From Collinsella sp. AF02-46-1 (lineage in GTDB: Bacteria > Actinomycetota > Coriobacteriia > Coriobacteriales > Coriobacteriaceae), in contig NZ_QSBV01000014.1 of the NCBI RefSeq assembly GCF_003465825.1, positions 1 to 64,000 on the forward strand: a stretch of 64,000 nucleotides of DNA. The letters run 5' to 3'. The notes under the pieces are model-generated. The model was not told the DNA's origin and ran no database searches. It saw only the letters and a program-made list of their open reading frames with translations. This document shows, piece by piece, positions 19,138-28,754 of this stretch (positions within the stretch are counted from its first letter, which is position 1; each line of letters begins with the position of its first letter). Position numbers and translations under genes: made by a program.

Positions 19138-19416
19138 TTAGAACGGCGCGTACTCGTCGTACAGGTCCTCGGCCTCGCCGGAAGCATTGACCTGCTCAAC
19201 GCGGGTAACGCCGGGCACATGCTCCTTCAGGATGCGCTCGATACCCATGGAAAGGGTTAGCGAGCTCATGGGGCAGCCGGCGCAGGCGCCCTGCAGCTCC
19301 AGCTTGACAACACCCTCGTCGTCGACGCCCACATACTCCATATCGCCGCCATCGGCCTGCAGGTTGGGGCGAATCTCTTCAAGAACCTTCTTAAGCAGCT
19401 CTTCGTTAACAGCCAC
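19138..19416 (-). CDS. NifU-like iron-sulfur scaffold protein
   Basis: A 92-residue stand-alone NifU C-terminal domain. It contains VLEEIRPNLQADGGDMEYVG followed by LQGACAGCPMSSLTLSMGIE, where Cys45 and Cys48 form the CxxC cluster ligand. It should hold and transfer an Fe-S cluster to apo-proteins such as the radical SAM protein and the dehydratase activase in this window. The gene is monocistronic by spacing. Confidence 0.93.
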   Translation of the reverse strand: MAVNEELLKKVLEEIRPNLQADGGDMEYVGVDDEGVVKLELQGACAGCPMSSLTLSMGIERILKEHVPGVTRVEQVNASGEAEDLYDEYAPF

Positions 19417-19586
19417 AGGGGCTCCTTTCTCACAATAACGCGGGCACGCCCGCGGACAGGGGCTATGTTACTACAGCCATGTACCCGCTTAGGCGCCAGC
19501 CATGCGTGCGGACACGACTTTCACGAGCAGTCAATTTGGGACGGGTCTCTTTTGGCTGTTTTGCCGCCAGCTGGCGTTGGCACGCG

Positions 19587-20111
19587 CTACTGCTGAGTCT
19601 GCTCCCCGGTACCAATCTGGACATCGACGATGACCTGGCGGTAGCTGATGCCGCAGGAGTCGAGAATGCGGCGGCTGATACGGCCGTCATCGGTGTCGGC
19701 ATACTTATTGTCCAGGTAGACGACCTCGCCCACGCCCACCTGCGCCAGGATCTTGGCGCAGTCGTGGCACGGGAACAGCGTGACGTAGACCGTGGAACCC
19801 TCGAGGTCCTTGAGCGAGCCACGGTAGTTGAGCACGGCGTTGGCCTCGGCATGGACCACGTAGTTGTGCTTGTCCTGCAGCGGGTCATCGCTCGTTCCCC
19901 ACGGGAAAAAGTCATCGTTGAGCGCCGAGGGCGTGCCGTTGTAACCCACCGAAAGGATGCGGTGGTTGGTGCTGGCGATGCACGCGCCCACCTGCGTGTT
20001 GGGATCCTTACTGCGGCGCTGCGCGGCGATGGCCACGCTCATAAAGAACTCGTCCCAGCTAATAACGTCGCGGCGCTTGCCCGACGCGGTTTGATGAAGA
20101 TCGTCCGACAT
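19587..20111 (-). CDS. comEB: dCMP deaminase (ComEB-like)
   Basis: A 174-residue cytidine/deoxycytidylate deaminase fold protein. The zinc ligands are His87 in VVHAEANAVL (with catalytic Glu89) and Cys115/Cys118 in LFPCHDCAK. The N-terminal SWDEFFMSVAIAAQRRSKDP and NTQVGACI are typical of the dCMP deaminases. It should convert dCMP to dUMP for thymidylate synthesis. I place the start at 20111, where CCGGAGG lies upstream. The earlier ATG at 20147 lacks one. Confidence 0.92.
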   Translation of the reverse strand: MSDDLHQTASGKRRDVISWDEFFMSVAIAAQRRSKDPNTQVGACIASTNHRILSVGYNGTPSALNDDFFPWGTSDDPLQDKHNYVVHAEANAVLNYRGSLKDLEGSTVYVTLFPCHDCAKILAQVGVGEVVYLDNKYADTDDGRISRRILDSCGISYRQVIVDVQIGTGEQTQQ

Positions 20112-20193
20112 GGCAGACACCTCCGGAATCGCAATAGTTTGGCCCATTGTAGCAGGTGAAAGGTAGGGGCGCTTATCCCACCAGCCCCTCGCC

Positions 20194-21045
20194 CTACGCG
20201 CGGCGGGGCTTTTGGTTGATGCGGTAGAGCTCGGCGAGACCCCGCAACGTCAGCGCGTCGTCTACCGTCAGGCTATGGCCGACCAGCGCCGCAAGTGCCT
20301 CGGCATCGTCGCCGGTAATGACGATGGGCACATCGCCCTCCCCCGCGGCCTTGGTCGCGCGCATCTCGGCAAGCACCATGTCGAGCATGCCGTCGATGCG
20401 GGCTACCTCGCCCAAAACCACACCCGAGCGCATGGCCTCACGCGTGTTGCGTCCGATGACGTGCGTTGGCGCCGAGGGCTCAACCTGGGGTAGGCGCGCT
20501 GCCGCCGCCGAGAGCGAACGGGCGCCGAGTGCCAGCCCCGGCGCGATAACGCCGCCGACAAAGGTACCGTGCGCGTCGATGACCTCGATATTGGTCGTCG
20601 TGCCCAGGTCAATCACGATGCACGGCGAGCCGTAGACGGCGCGGGCTGCCACGGCATCGGCGATGCGGTCGGGGCCGATCTCGGCCGGATCGTCGTAGTG
20701 CACGGGTATGCCGGTCTTAAGTCCCGGCCCCACGGTGAGCACGCGCCCCGTGCAGGTGCGGGAAAGTGCCGCCTTCCACGGGCGCTCGAGCGCCGGGACC
20801 ACGCAGCTCAGCACAGCAGCCGCGGGCACAAGCGCACCCGGCATGCCCGCATCGGCCGCCAGTGCGGCCATGACCTGCACGAGACGCATGCGCGCCTCGT
20901 CTGCTGTGATGCTCGACGGCGTGGTGATCTCGCACGTCGCAAGCGAACATTCCTGCGCCGCGGCCGAATCCTCTGCAAACAGGCCAAAGCGAATGAACGT
21001 GTTGCCCACGTCGACCGTCAATATATATGCGCACCCATTAAGCAT
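20194..21045 (-). CDS. coaX: Type III pantothenate kinase
   Basis: A 283-residue kinase for the first step of coenzyme A synthesis. It shows the ASKHA-fold motifs of CoaX: LTVDVGNTFIRFGLF, the DRIADAVAARAVYG region with the acidic base, VIDLGTTTNIEVID, and GGVIAPGLALGARSL. The chosen ATG at 21045 has AAAGGAG upstream, and the frame's earlier ATG does not. In this family a monovalent cation is needed and CoA feedback is absent. The gene is divergent from the OPT transporter. Confidence 0.95.
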   Translation of the reverse strand: MLNGCAYILTVDVGNTFIRFGLFAEDSAAAQECSLATCEITTPSSITADEARMRLVQVMAALAADAGMPGALVPAAAVLSCVVPALERPWKAALSRTCTGRVLTVGPGLKTGIPVHYDDPAEIGPDRIADAVAARAVYGSPCIVIDLGTTTNIEVIDAHGTFVGGVIAPGLALGARSLSAAAARLPQVEPSAPTHVIGRNTREAMRSGVVLGEVARIDGMLDMVLAEMRATKAAGEGDVPIVITGDDAEALAALVGHSLTVDDALTLRGLAELYRINQKPRRA

Positions 21046-21238
21046 CGTCGGCGCTCCTTTCGTCTGCCCAGCAGTATATCGCCTACCTAAACCAGTCATC
21101 CCAAAATGACTAACTTGCGGCTATACTGGTGCGCGGTCGCGCGCGAGCTCACGCGGCGGCCCTTGGTAACCCGACTTCCCGCGCCGTATCCGTATCGGCG
21201 CTCCCGGGGGAAGCGGATATACGCAAAGGAGTTTTAAT

Positions 21239-22942
21239 ATGAGCAATCCCTCGAACCGCGCTTCGATGCGCGGGCAACTCACGCTGCGCGGCGTCGTCAT
21301 CGGCGTCCTCGGCTGCGTGATCATCACGGCAAGCTCGGCCTACACCGCCCTCAAGATGGGTGCACTCCCCTGGCCGATCGTCTTCGCTGCCGTCATCTCG
21401 CTGTTCTTCCTTAAGCTCATGGGCAACGCCAGCCTCAACGAGGCAAACGTCACCCACACCATCATGTCCGCAGGCGCCATGGTCGCCGGCGGTCTGGCAT
21501 TTACCATTCCGGGCGCCTGGATGCTGGGCTATGCCGACCAGATCAGCTGGCTCGACATGTTTATCGTGGCACTCGCCGGCACTATCCTGGGTCTGCTGGC
21601 CACGGCGCTCATCCACCGTCACTTTATCGTGGACGCCGCGCTGGAGTTCCCCACCGGCAACGCCGCAGCTCAGACCCTGCGCGCCACCGAGGCAGGCGGC
21701 AAGACCGGCAAGCAGCTCTTTGGCTCCATGGCCATCGCCGGCATCTACAGCGTGCTGCGCGACGCTCTGGGCATTGTGCCCAGCATGTTGTGCACGCTCA
21801 ACATCCCCGGCGTGACCTTTGCCATCTACAACTCGCCCATGTTGCTCTCCGTCGGCTTCCTCGTGGGCTTCGCCCCGGTCGCATTCTGGTTTGCCGGCGC
21901 GCTACTGGGCAATTTTGGCATCATTGTCGGCGGCACCGCTACCGGTCTGTTTGACGTTATGACCGCACAAGGCATTGTTAAGTCCCTGGGTATGGGCCTT
22001 ATGATGGGCTTTGGCGTCGCCGTCGTCCTCAAGGACATCCTGCCGCAGGTCGCCGGTATCGTCCGCGGCCTCGCCGCCGACAGCTCCACCGACACCGACG
22101 AGCAGTCGCTCATCTCGGGCTCCCTTAAGCTCGACGCCGGTATCATCGGCCTGGGCGCTGCCGCCATCGCCGTGATCATCGCCATCGTGCTCGACCTTGG
22201 CCCCGTTCCGGCCGTCATCGTCACGCTGTTCACCTTTGTCACCACCATCATGAGCGCGCAGAGCTGCGGCCAGACGGGCATCGACCCCATGGAGATCTTC
22301 GGCCTCATCGTCATGCTCATCGTTGCCGCCTTCGCGCAGCTCGCTCAGGTCAAGCTGTTCTTTATCGCCGGCATCGTGGCCGTAGCGTGCGGCCTTGCGG
22401 GCGACGTCATGAACGACTTTAAGGCCGGCGCCGTGCTGGGCACCAACCCGCGCGCACAGTGGGTCGGCCAGGCCATCGGCGGCATCGTGGGCGCCCTGGT
22501 CGCTGCCGCCGTCATGGTCGCGCTCGTCACCGCCTATGGTCCGGACGCCTTTGGTCCCGACAAGAGTTTCGTTGCCGCACAGGCAAGCGTCGTCGCCACC
22601 ATGGTCTCGGGCATCCCGAGTGTGCCGTGGTTCGCAGGCGGCTTTATCGCCGGTATCGTCATGTACTGGCTCGGCATTCCAGCCATGATGATCGGCCTGG
22701 GCGTGTACCTGCCGTTCTATATGTCGCTCACGGCCTTCTTGGGCTCCTGTGTCAAGCTCGCTTACGACAAGTGGTCCGCCCACCGCGACGCCACCGCTGG
22801 TCTTTCGGACGAGGAGAAGGCTGCCAAGGACGCCGCCTTCCAGGAACAGGGCCTGGTCGTCGCCAGCGGCCTGCTGGGCGGCGAGTCCATCGTCGGCGTT
22901 ATCCTGGCGTTTGTCTCCGTCGGTCTGAGCCTGCTGGGATAA
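21239..22942 (+). CDS. OPT family oligopeptide transporter
   Basis: A 567-residue membrane transporter with about 14 hydrophobic segments. Recognisable OPT motifs are TLRGVVIGVLGCVIITASSA near the start, FPTGNAAAQTLRATEAGGK, GIVKSLGMGLMMGFGVAVVL, MSAQSCGQTGIDPMEIFG and GTNPRAQWVGQAIGG. Members import oligopeptides or metal-chelate complexes using the proton gradient. Prokaryotic members of this group are commonly annotated as oligopeptide carriers. AAAGGAG precedes the start. A strong terminator follows. Confidence 0.92.
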   Translation: MSNPSNRASMRGQLTLRGVVIGVLGCVIITASSAYTALKMGALPWPIVFAAVISLFFLKLMGNASLNEANVTHTIMSAGAMVAGGLAFTIPGAWMLGYADQISWLDMFIVALAGTILGLLATALIHRHFIVDAALEFPTGNAAAQTLRATEAGGKTGKQLFGSMAIAGIYSVLRDALGIVPSMLCTLNIPGVTFAIYNSPMLLSVGFLVGFAPVAFWFAGALLGNFGIIVGGTATGLFDVMTAQGIVKSLGMGLMMGFGVAVVLKDILPQVAGIVRGLAADSSTDTDEQSLISGSLKLDAGIIGLGAAAIAVIIAIVLDLGPVPAVIVTLFTFVTTIMSAQSCGQTGIDPMEIFGLIVMLIVAAFAQLAQVKLFFIAGIVAVACGLAGDVMNDFKAGAVLGTNPRAQWVGQAIGGIVGALVAAAVMVALVTAYGPDAFGPDKSFVAAQASVVATMVSGIPSVPWFAGGFIAGIVMYWLGIPAMMIGLGVYLPFYMSLTAFLGSCVKLAYDKWSAHRDATAGLSDEEKAAKDAAFQEQGLVVASGLLGGESIVGVILAFVSVGLSLLG

Positions 22943-23005
22943 GCTGAGCAGCTGTTCGCTCGTACTTTAGCGACAGCCCGGTCGCAATCATATTGCCTAC
23001 GGCTT

Positions 23006-23045
23006 GCCCGGTCGGTAGCTTTCGCGGCTGCCGACCGGGCTTTTT
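23006..23045 (+). terminator. Terminator of the OPT transporter gene
   Basis: A perfect 10-bp stem GCCCGGTCGG / CCGACCGGGC with a 15-nt loop, followed by TTTTT, lies about 65 bp beyond the stop codon. Confidence 0.88.
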
Positions 23046-23061
23046 GATATCGATACAGAGA

Positions 23062-23098
23062 AAGGCCGACGCGCTGCGTATCACAGCACGCCGGCCTT
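23062..23098 (-). terminator. Terminator of the large surface protein gene
   Basis: On the minus strand AAGGCCGGCGTGCTG pairs imperfectly with CAGCGCGTCGGCCTT, followed by TCTCT. It lies about 70 bp beyond the stop codon at 23166. Confidence 0.7.
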
Positions 23099-23165
23099 AT
23101 CGGTTGAGTCATCGAGTCAGTCTCGCAATAAACCGCAGCTCGTTGCGAAACCAGTACTCAAAATA

Positions 23166-26100
23166 CTACATCTGCTTGCGGCGACGATCGCCCAGCGTTA
23201 CGCCCGCAGCTACGAGCGTAATGCCGCCGATGACGAAAACCTCGCCCGCAAGCGCGGAGTTGTCGCCCGTCTGGGCGAGCGCACCATCCGCAGCCTGCTT
23301 CTTGGCAGCGGGGGCCTTTGCGGCGGCCTGCGCAACTTGGGGCTTAGCCTGCGGCTCGGCCTTGGGATGATACTTGTCGTACTCGGCCTGTGCGGCTGCC
23401 AGGGCTCCCTTGGCATCGTTAAGCTCTGCAAGCGCGGCGGCATAGGCGTCGTTGGCATCGGACAGCTTGGCATCGGCGTCGGCCTCGGCCTGCTTCAGAC
23501 CCTTCTCGGCGTCGACGGCGGCCTTATAGCGAGCATAGGCAGCATCGAGCTTGGGTAGCTGATTTTGCGCCGTCCAGCCCGCGTTGAATACCGTTACGCC
23601 AGCGGCAAGGGAAGCCTCGTGGTCGACGTGCTCAAGATCGGCCTGAAGGGCCTGATCAGCCTCAAGCTCGGTCTGGGCATCGGCGATGGCCTGCTTGGCG
23701 TCCACGACTGCCTGGTTAGCGGCCTTGAGCTGATCCTGAGCAGCGTTCACGCTGGCGACAGCAGCTTTACGGGCTGCCTCGGCGTCATCAAGCGCCCTCT
23801 GAGCATCGGCGTAACGCTGGAATGAGGCATTCGCGGCATCGAGGGCCGTCTGGGCAGACGTGACCTCCTGCTGTGCGGCGGCAAGCGCCTGCTCCTTGTT
23901 GGTGACAGCTTGCTGCGCGTTCGAGAGGGCCGTTGCCGCGGCTGTCGCTACGGCTTTGGCGTCGTCAACGCCAGCCTGGGCAGTGACGTCGGCCGCCTTT
24001 GCCTTGCCATACGCCTCGTTAGCCTGATTGGACTCTGTCCTAGCGGCATCGCACTTGGCGGTAAGGTCCTTGACCGAAGCGGTAGCGTCGCCATACGCCT
24101 TGTTGGCCTTATCGGACTTTGCCTTGGCGGCATCGTAATCGCCCTGGGCCTTCGCCTTGCGGGCGGAAGCCTTGGAGGCGTTCGTCTGGCAATCGGTGAC
24201 CGTCGCGTTGGCCTTGTCGAGAGCAGTCTGAGCAGCGGTGGCTTCGCTCTTGGCGGCATCAAGGTTCGCCTTCGGCGTCGTGATGTCGATACGCTTCAAA
24301 TTTGCACCGGCCGTGTCATAGGCGGTCTTGGCCGCAGCGGTAGCAGACTTTGCCTTCTCGTACTCGCCCTTGGCGGTGTTCACGTTCGTGTCGGCCGCGG
24401 TATAGGCGTCGCGCGCGGAATCCTTTTTGTTGACGGCAGCGTAGTAGGCATTGCTGGTCGAACCGTAATTCTTCTGTGCCTCTGCCAGCTTATTCTGCAG
24501 CTGCTTCAGCTGCTCCTTCTGCTCCTGCGTGCCGCCTGCATTGTAGGCGGAATCGATGTAGTCGTTGACGAGCTTCTTGAACTCGGAGACAGTGAAATCA
24601 GCCTCACTGCCATAAGCGCTGTAATCGAAGATGGTTACCTCGGAATCGGTGTTCTTACCGCTACCGGTTGCAATACCGATGGCTTCCGTAGCGGAAGCGA
24701 CGATGTTGAGATAGTGCCCGCACTCCTGGTAGATGCTGTTGTAGTTCTGGTAGATATACCAGGCATCATATCGATGGTTTTCAAGGTCACCATTCTTCTC
24801 GGCGTACTTATCGAATGCCCTCTTCTCCTGGGTGTAGAGACCGGTATATGGCCAGCCAAGCGTGTCCTCGGTCTCGCCGCCGGTATATGCGCCACCACCG
24901 CCAGCAAGATTCTCTCCATTGTCCGAGTAGCAGCCCGAGTGTCCCCAGATGTTCGATGAATATGACGTATTAAGGGCTGCTGCCACAGTCATGCGGAGGC
25001 TGACGCTGAGCGCCGACTGACCGTTCGCCTTGCGGAGGTTGTTCTGGGTGTCGAGGTAGGTCAGGGCGTTGCGCATCTGCTTCAAGGAAAGCGGGTTGGT
25101 GTCGCGAGACATGTCCTGATCGACGTACTGGTCATACCATTTGGCCTTGCTCTTGGCACCGGTCAGCATCGATACGGCGTCCTGGGCGTTCTTTTTCTGC
25201 GTGGCCGTGAACTGGCTGCCGCCGATGATGTAGTTCATGAAGCCGAACATACCCTGGTTGATGACATTCTGGTCTACGGTCATGTTCGACTTGAGGTCGG
25301 CAATCTGCTGGTTAAGCTTGTCGACTTCAGCGCTCGCAGTATCATAGGCGCTCTTTGCCGATGTGACTTCGTCGCAAATTGCGTCATATTCAGCTCGCTT
25401 CTGCTGGCTGACCTCGATGAGACGGTCGTATTCCGCCTTCTTGTCGGCCTCGGTCTGCTGGGCCTGCTCGTATGCCGTCTTCGCGGCGTTATAGGTCTCG
25501 GTCGCCCCGCTGAGCTTCCCGTTCGCTTCGTCGTATGCGGCCTGCGCGGTCGTGACGGCGGCGTTCGCAGCGGTGACGCGCTCCTGTGCGGCCTGGAGGT
25601 TCGCCTGGGCGGTGGCGTCGGCATCCGACGCGGCCTTGAGCTCCGCCTGCGCGGTCTTGAGCTCACCGGCAGCAGCTTTCTTGGCGGCCTCAAGCGCACT
25701 CAGGTCGACACCCGTACCCGAGACGGCAGCATCGAGCGCTTTCTGGGCGTCGTTCAGCTTATCCTGGGCGTTGTCGCGCGCGGTGGTCGCAGCGGCGAGG
25801 GTAGCGGCAGTCTCCTTCTTCTTGTCCTGGGCAGTCGTCACAGCCGCCTCAGCGTCAGTCTTGGCCTGCTCAGCCTTAGCAGCGGCAGTCTTAGCGGCCT
25901 CGAGCTCGCCCTCAGCCGTCTTCACGCCGGCATTGGCCGCATCAAGCTTTGCCTGCGCGTCCTCGACGTCCTTCTTGGCGGCCTCGTACTTGCCCATACC
26001 CATGGCCTCGAGCTTGGCCTGGGCATCATCGAGGGCCTTCTTGGCCTCATCCTGCTTTGCCTTGGCGTCCTTGAGCGCCTGGGTCTTACCCTCGACACTC

Positions 26101-26615
26101 TTGTTGGCCTGATCGAGCTGATCGTTCAGGTCGCCCAGCTTCTTCTGCTGCTGCTCGGCCTTGTCGACGGCCGCCTTAAGCTCGTCGGTCTTCTCCTGAA
26201 GCGCAGCGACTTCTGCCGCATTCTGCTCGGCGCCGTTATCGGTCACGGCCTGCGAAGCCTGGTCTTTTTGCTGCTGAGCCTGCTTCTGCGCCTGGCCCGC
26301 AGCGTCGGCCTTCTTCTGAGCCGCATCGTAGGCCGCCTTGGCAGCTTCGAACTGCTTTGCCGATTCCTCGGCCAGCTGCGCCGCTGTCTTCGCGACTGCC
26401 TGGTTGCCGGCAACGACGGTGCTCTCGATGGGGCTTTCGCCCTTTGCGGCATCGGTGCTGTCACCGGCCGGCGCGGCAATTGCCGCCAGCGGCGACATGA
26501 GCGGCTGGGCGATAAGGCCTGCCGTCAAAACGGTTGCGACGGCGCGGTTGGCGACACCCCTTACGTTGACGGTCTTAGCTGGAGACGAAAGATGCTTTGG
26601 ACTGTACTTTGCCAT
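23166..26615 (-). CDS. Large coiled-coil surface protein with a central CAP-like domain and LAQTGD anchor motif
   Basis: An 1149-residue secreted protein. The N-terminus carries a long signal peptide (to about IAAPAG, residue 50). Residues about 60-440 and 690-1090 are Ala/Lys/Gln/Glu heptad-like coiled coil. Between them lies a globular domain with SALSVSLRMTVAAALNTSY, SSNIWGHSGCYSDNGENLAG and YDAWYIYQN, resembling a CAP/SCP or PgrA-type surface-exclusion domain. The C-terminus has LAQTGDNSALAG, a hydrophobic stretch and GDRRRKQM, i.e. a sortase-type signal with Ala in place of Pro. It is probably an adhesin or cell-surface interaction protein. AAGGGAG precedes the ATG. Confidence 0.82.
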   Translation of the reverse strand: MAKYSPKHLSSPAKTVNVRGVANRAVATVLTAGLIAQPLMSPLAAIAAPAGDSTDAAKGESPIESTVVAGNQAVAKTAAQLAEESAKQFEAAKAAYDAAQKKADAAGQAQKQAQQQKDQASQAVTDNGAEQNAAEVAALQEKTDELKAAVDKAEQQQKKLGDLNDQLDQANKSVEGKTQALKDAKAKQDEAKKALDDAQAKLEAMGMGKYEAAKKDVEDAQAKLDAANAGVKTAEGELEAAKTAAAKAEQAKTDAEAAVTTAQDKKKETAATLAAATTARDNAQDKLNDAQKALDAAVSGTGVDLSALEAAKKAAAGELKTAQAELKAASDADATAQANLQAAQERVTAANAAVTTAQAAYDEANGKLSGATETYNAAKTAYEQAQQTEADKKAEYDRLIEVSQQKRAEYDAICDEVTSAKSAYDTASAEVDKLNQQIADLKSNMTVDQNVINQGMFGFMNYIIGGSQFTATQKKNAQDAVSMLTGAKSKAKWYDQYVDQDMSRDTNPLSLKQMRNALTYLDTQNNLRKANGQSALSVSLRMTVAAALNTSYSSNIWGHSGCYSDNGENLAGGGGAYTGGETEDTLGWPYTGLYTQEKRAFDKYAEKNGDLENHRYDAWYIYQNYNSIYQECGHYLNIVASATEAIGIATGSGKNTDSEVTIFDYSAYGSEADFTVSEFKKLVNDYIDSAYNAGGTQEQKEQLKQLQNKLAEAQKNYGSTSNAYYAAVNKKDSARDAYTAADTNVNTAKGEYEKAKSATAAAKTAYDTAGANLKRIDITTPKANLDAAKSEATAAQTALDKANATVTDCQTNASKASARKAKAQGDYDAAKAKSDKANKAYGDATASVKDLTAKCDAARTESNQANEAYGKAKAADVTAQAGVDDAKAVATAAATALSNAQQAVTNKEQALAAAQQEVTSAQTALDAANASFQRYADAQRALDDAEAARKAAVASVNAAQDQLKAANQAVVDAKQAIADAQTELEADQALQADLEHVDHEASLAAGVTVFNAGWTAQNQLPKLDAAYARYKAAVDAEKGLKQAEADADAKLSDANDAYAAALAELNDAKGALAAAQAEYDKYHPKAEPQAKPQVAQAAAKAPAAKKQAADGALAQTGDNSALAGEVFVIGGITLVAAGVTLGDRRRKQM

Positions 26616-26680
26616 GTTGTGCTCCCTTCGACACAACGCTATCTGCGTTACCGCGAGTCTAGGGCCGCATTTCCCGGTCT

Positions 26681-26694
26681 TTGTTGCGCAACAA
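26681..26694. promoter_or_regulatory. Palindrome TTGTTGCGCAACAA upstream of the surface protein gene
   Basis: A perfect 14-bp palindrome 66 bp upstream of the start codon at 26615, sharing a 12-bp core with the palindrome at 10468-10479. It is a candidate operator. Confidence 0.4.
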
Positions 26695-26903
26695 TGCGGC
26701 AACGCGGGCAAGTCGGTTGTTCAACAGCGTTCGACACAGTTCCGTCACATATGCAGTTGAGATTGATTCATTTTGCGAGGCGTTGCTAAATGCAGGCAAA
26801 GCCGTCTGGACGCCCCATCCCGCGTCCCGGAATCCGTTCCACTTGCCACGGTGTAGAGTAATAGCAGCAAGCGCAACGCGGCCCGTGTTAGAACGAGGTG
26901 GAC

Positions 26904-28043
26904 ATGGAGCTCGACAAACAACAGATCAAGCGACTGCGCGAGCGCCATCATCGGCGCCACGGCATCCGCCCTGCCCATAGCGAGGCGGCTGAGCAGGCAA
27001 GTCGCTTTTTGAAGCAGGCATTCAACATTCGCGAGGGTCGTGCGCCCTACCACGTGATCCGCAAGCGCTTTGTAAACGGAGCACGCCTGACTGGCTCGCA
27101 CTTATGCATCCTGATCATCGCCATGCTCATCGCGAGCATCGGCCTCGATATCGACTCGGACATTGCCATCGTCGGCGCCATGCTCATCTGCCCGCTCATG
27201 GGCTCGGTCCTTGCCATGGCATATGGCATCGCCACGCTCGACCGCGAGATTACCGTCGAAGCCATTGCCGGCCTCGCGCTGCAGATGGCTTTCTGCCTGA
27301 TCACGTCCACGTTGTACTTTAAGCTCTCGCCGCTCGGCACCACCACGGCCGCCATCATCGATAACTCGACGCCCACCATCTGGGACCTTGCCGTCGCGCT
27401 CGCGGGCGGCTTTGCGGGCGGACTGGGCAACTCTCGCGACCAGGAACCCGCCACGCTCATTGCCGGCGTAGCCGTGGCAACCGCGCTCATGCCGCCCTTG
27501 TGCGCGGCGGGTTACGGCATCGCCATCGCGAGCGGGTCGCTGTTCCTCTCGGCGCTCTACGAGTTTGGCATCAACGTCGTCTTTATCGCGCTGGCGGCCG
27601 AAGCCGTATTGCTTCTTTTACGTGTACCGCTCAAGCGTGACCTCAACGGCGACGGCATTGTGACCGCCGAGGAAAACGCCGAGGTCGATGAGCTGTCACA
27701 CAAGGTGCGCCGCCGCATCATCGTGGGTACGGTGATCTTTGCCATCCCCTGCATCGTTATGACCGCGGGCTCCATTGGCTCGGCGCAGGCCGGCGTGCAG
27801 GACGGCTACGGCGTCACCGAAACTACGCGCGAGCTTGCCGCCGTGCTGCCAGGCTTTAAGGATTACACCGTCGCCGTCGAGACCTCGGCTACCGAAGGCG
27901 AGGAGGAGGGCATTGTCGAGCGCGAGATTGTCGCCCATGTGACGACAAGCGAGGCGCTTGGGGCACACGACCGTCACGTCGCCCGCAAGCTCATCGACCT
28001 CAATGTGCCCGAACTCGATCGTGTGGAGTTTGATGTGCAGTGA
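26904..28043 (+). CDS. DUF389 family membrane protein
   Basis: A 379-residue membrane protein. A basic N-terminus (KRLRERHHRRHG) and an amphipathic region precede several helices. The DUF389 core is visible: GAMLICPLMGSVLAMAYGI, LDREITVEAIAGL, LAGGFAGGLGNSRDQEPATL and AGVAVATALMPPLCAAGYGI. A soluble C-terminal ~130 residues follows. The function is unknown. I prefer ATG 26904, since GAGG lies just upstream and overlaps the alternative GTG at 26898. It is divergent from the large surface protein gene. Confidence 0.88.
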   Translation: MELDKQQIKRLRERHHRRHGIRPAHSEAAEQASRFLKQAFNIREGRAPYHVIRKRFVNGARLTGSHLCILIIAMLIASIGLDIDSDIAIVGAMLICPLMGSVLAMAYGIATLDREITVEAIAGLALQMAFCLITSTLYFKLSPLGTTTAAIIDNSTPTIWDLAVALAGGFAGGLGNSRDQEPATLIAGVAVATALMPPLCAAGYGIAIASGSLFLSALYEFGINVVFIALAAEAVLLLLRVPLKRDLNGDGIVTAEENAEVDELSHKVRRRIIVGTVIFAIPCIVMTAGSIGSAQAGVQDGYGVTETTRELAAVLPGFKDYTVAVETSATEGEEEGIVEREIVAHVTTSEALGAHDRHVARKLIDLNVPELDRVEFDVQ

Positions 28044-28118
28044 TGCGGACGCGGGATGAGCGCTCGCACGGACGCGAGCTACGACGAGGCGCAGACGCGA
28101 TACGGACACGAGCAAATT

Positions 28119-28157
28119 GCGGGGTGCAGTTCACACCCGCGCCCCGCTCGACTTTTT
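28119..28157 (+). terminator. Terminator of the DUF389 gene
   Basis: A GCGGGG ... CCCCGC stem (28119-28124 with 28142-28147) with internal GGGTG/CACCC pairing is followed after a few bases by TTTTT. Confidence 0.6.
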
Positions 28158-28168
28158 ATTGCCGTGAA

Positions 28169-28618
28169 TCAGCTGTCCGCATCAACATCGCCAGACTCCA
28201 CTGTAAACGCCGGACCGGTACTCACCAGATAAAAACGGGTCACCTTGGTATCTCTAAATAGGTAGAGCAAGCCCTGATCGCGTCGGCGCGAAATATACGC
28301 CACGTGGACCCTGCCATATATTTCGCCGCTTTCATTCTTTAATACCAGAATGTTGGGGTCGTCCATACGCTCGAACTGTCCATCAACGCAGCCGCCGCCC
28401 TTGCCGACCAACTGCCATCGATGGTTATCCTCTTCAAGAAAGGCCAGGGTTTCCAAGCCTGCTTTGTCATCCCGATAGTAACCGTCAATGGCAAAGCCTT
28501 CGGAAACGCATTCCTGCATATAGGATGTTTCTCGATTTACAACAAACTGCCCTGCAGCGCCCAGGAGCACAGCCAGGCAGACCACTGCAAGGGCTATCGA
28601 AATAGCACGGCGACCCAT
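28169..28618 (-). CDS. Hypothetical membrane-anchored or exported protein
   Basis: A 149-residue protein with an N-terminal hydrophobic segment (ISIALAVVCLAVLLGAAGQF) serving as signal or anchor. The rest is soluble, with FLEEDNHRWQLVGKGGGCV and IYGRVHVAYISRRRDQGLLY. I do not recognise a family. No strong ribosome-binding site is seen. The neighbours, a DUF389 gene in convergent orientation and a repeat-rich gap, give no functional clue. Confidence 0.6.
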   Translation of the reverse strand: MGRRAISIALAVVCLAVLLGAAGQFVVNRETSYMQECVSEGFAIDGYYRDDKAGLETLAFLEEDNHRWQLVGKGGGCVDGQFERMDDPNILVLKNESGEIYGRVHVAYISRRRDQGLLYLFRDTKVTRFYLVSTGPAFTVESGDVDADS

Positions 28619-28754
28619 GTTAGCCCAACCGATAGTTATTTAACGGAGCGCGAAACATACCTGGCACCTCCGATATCAGAGCAAACGTCACCCGCAGCCC
28701 GGCGGCAGTCATATGTTTCCAACATCAAACCATATGGCAACCACTCGCGAGAGG

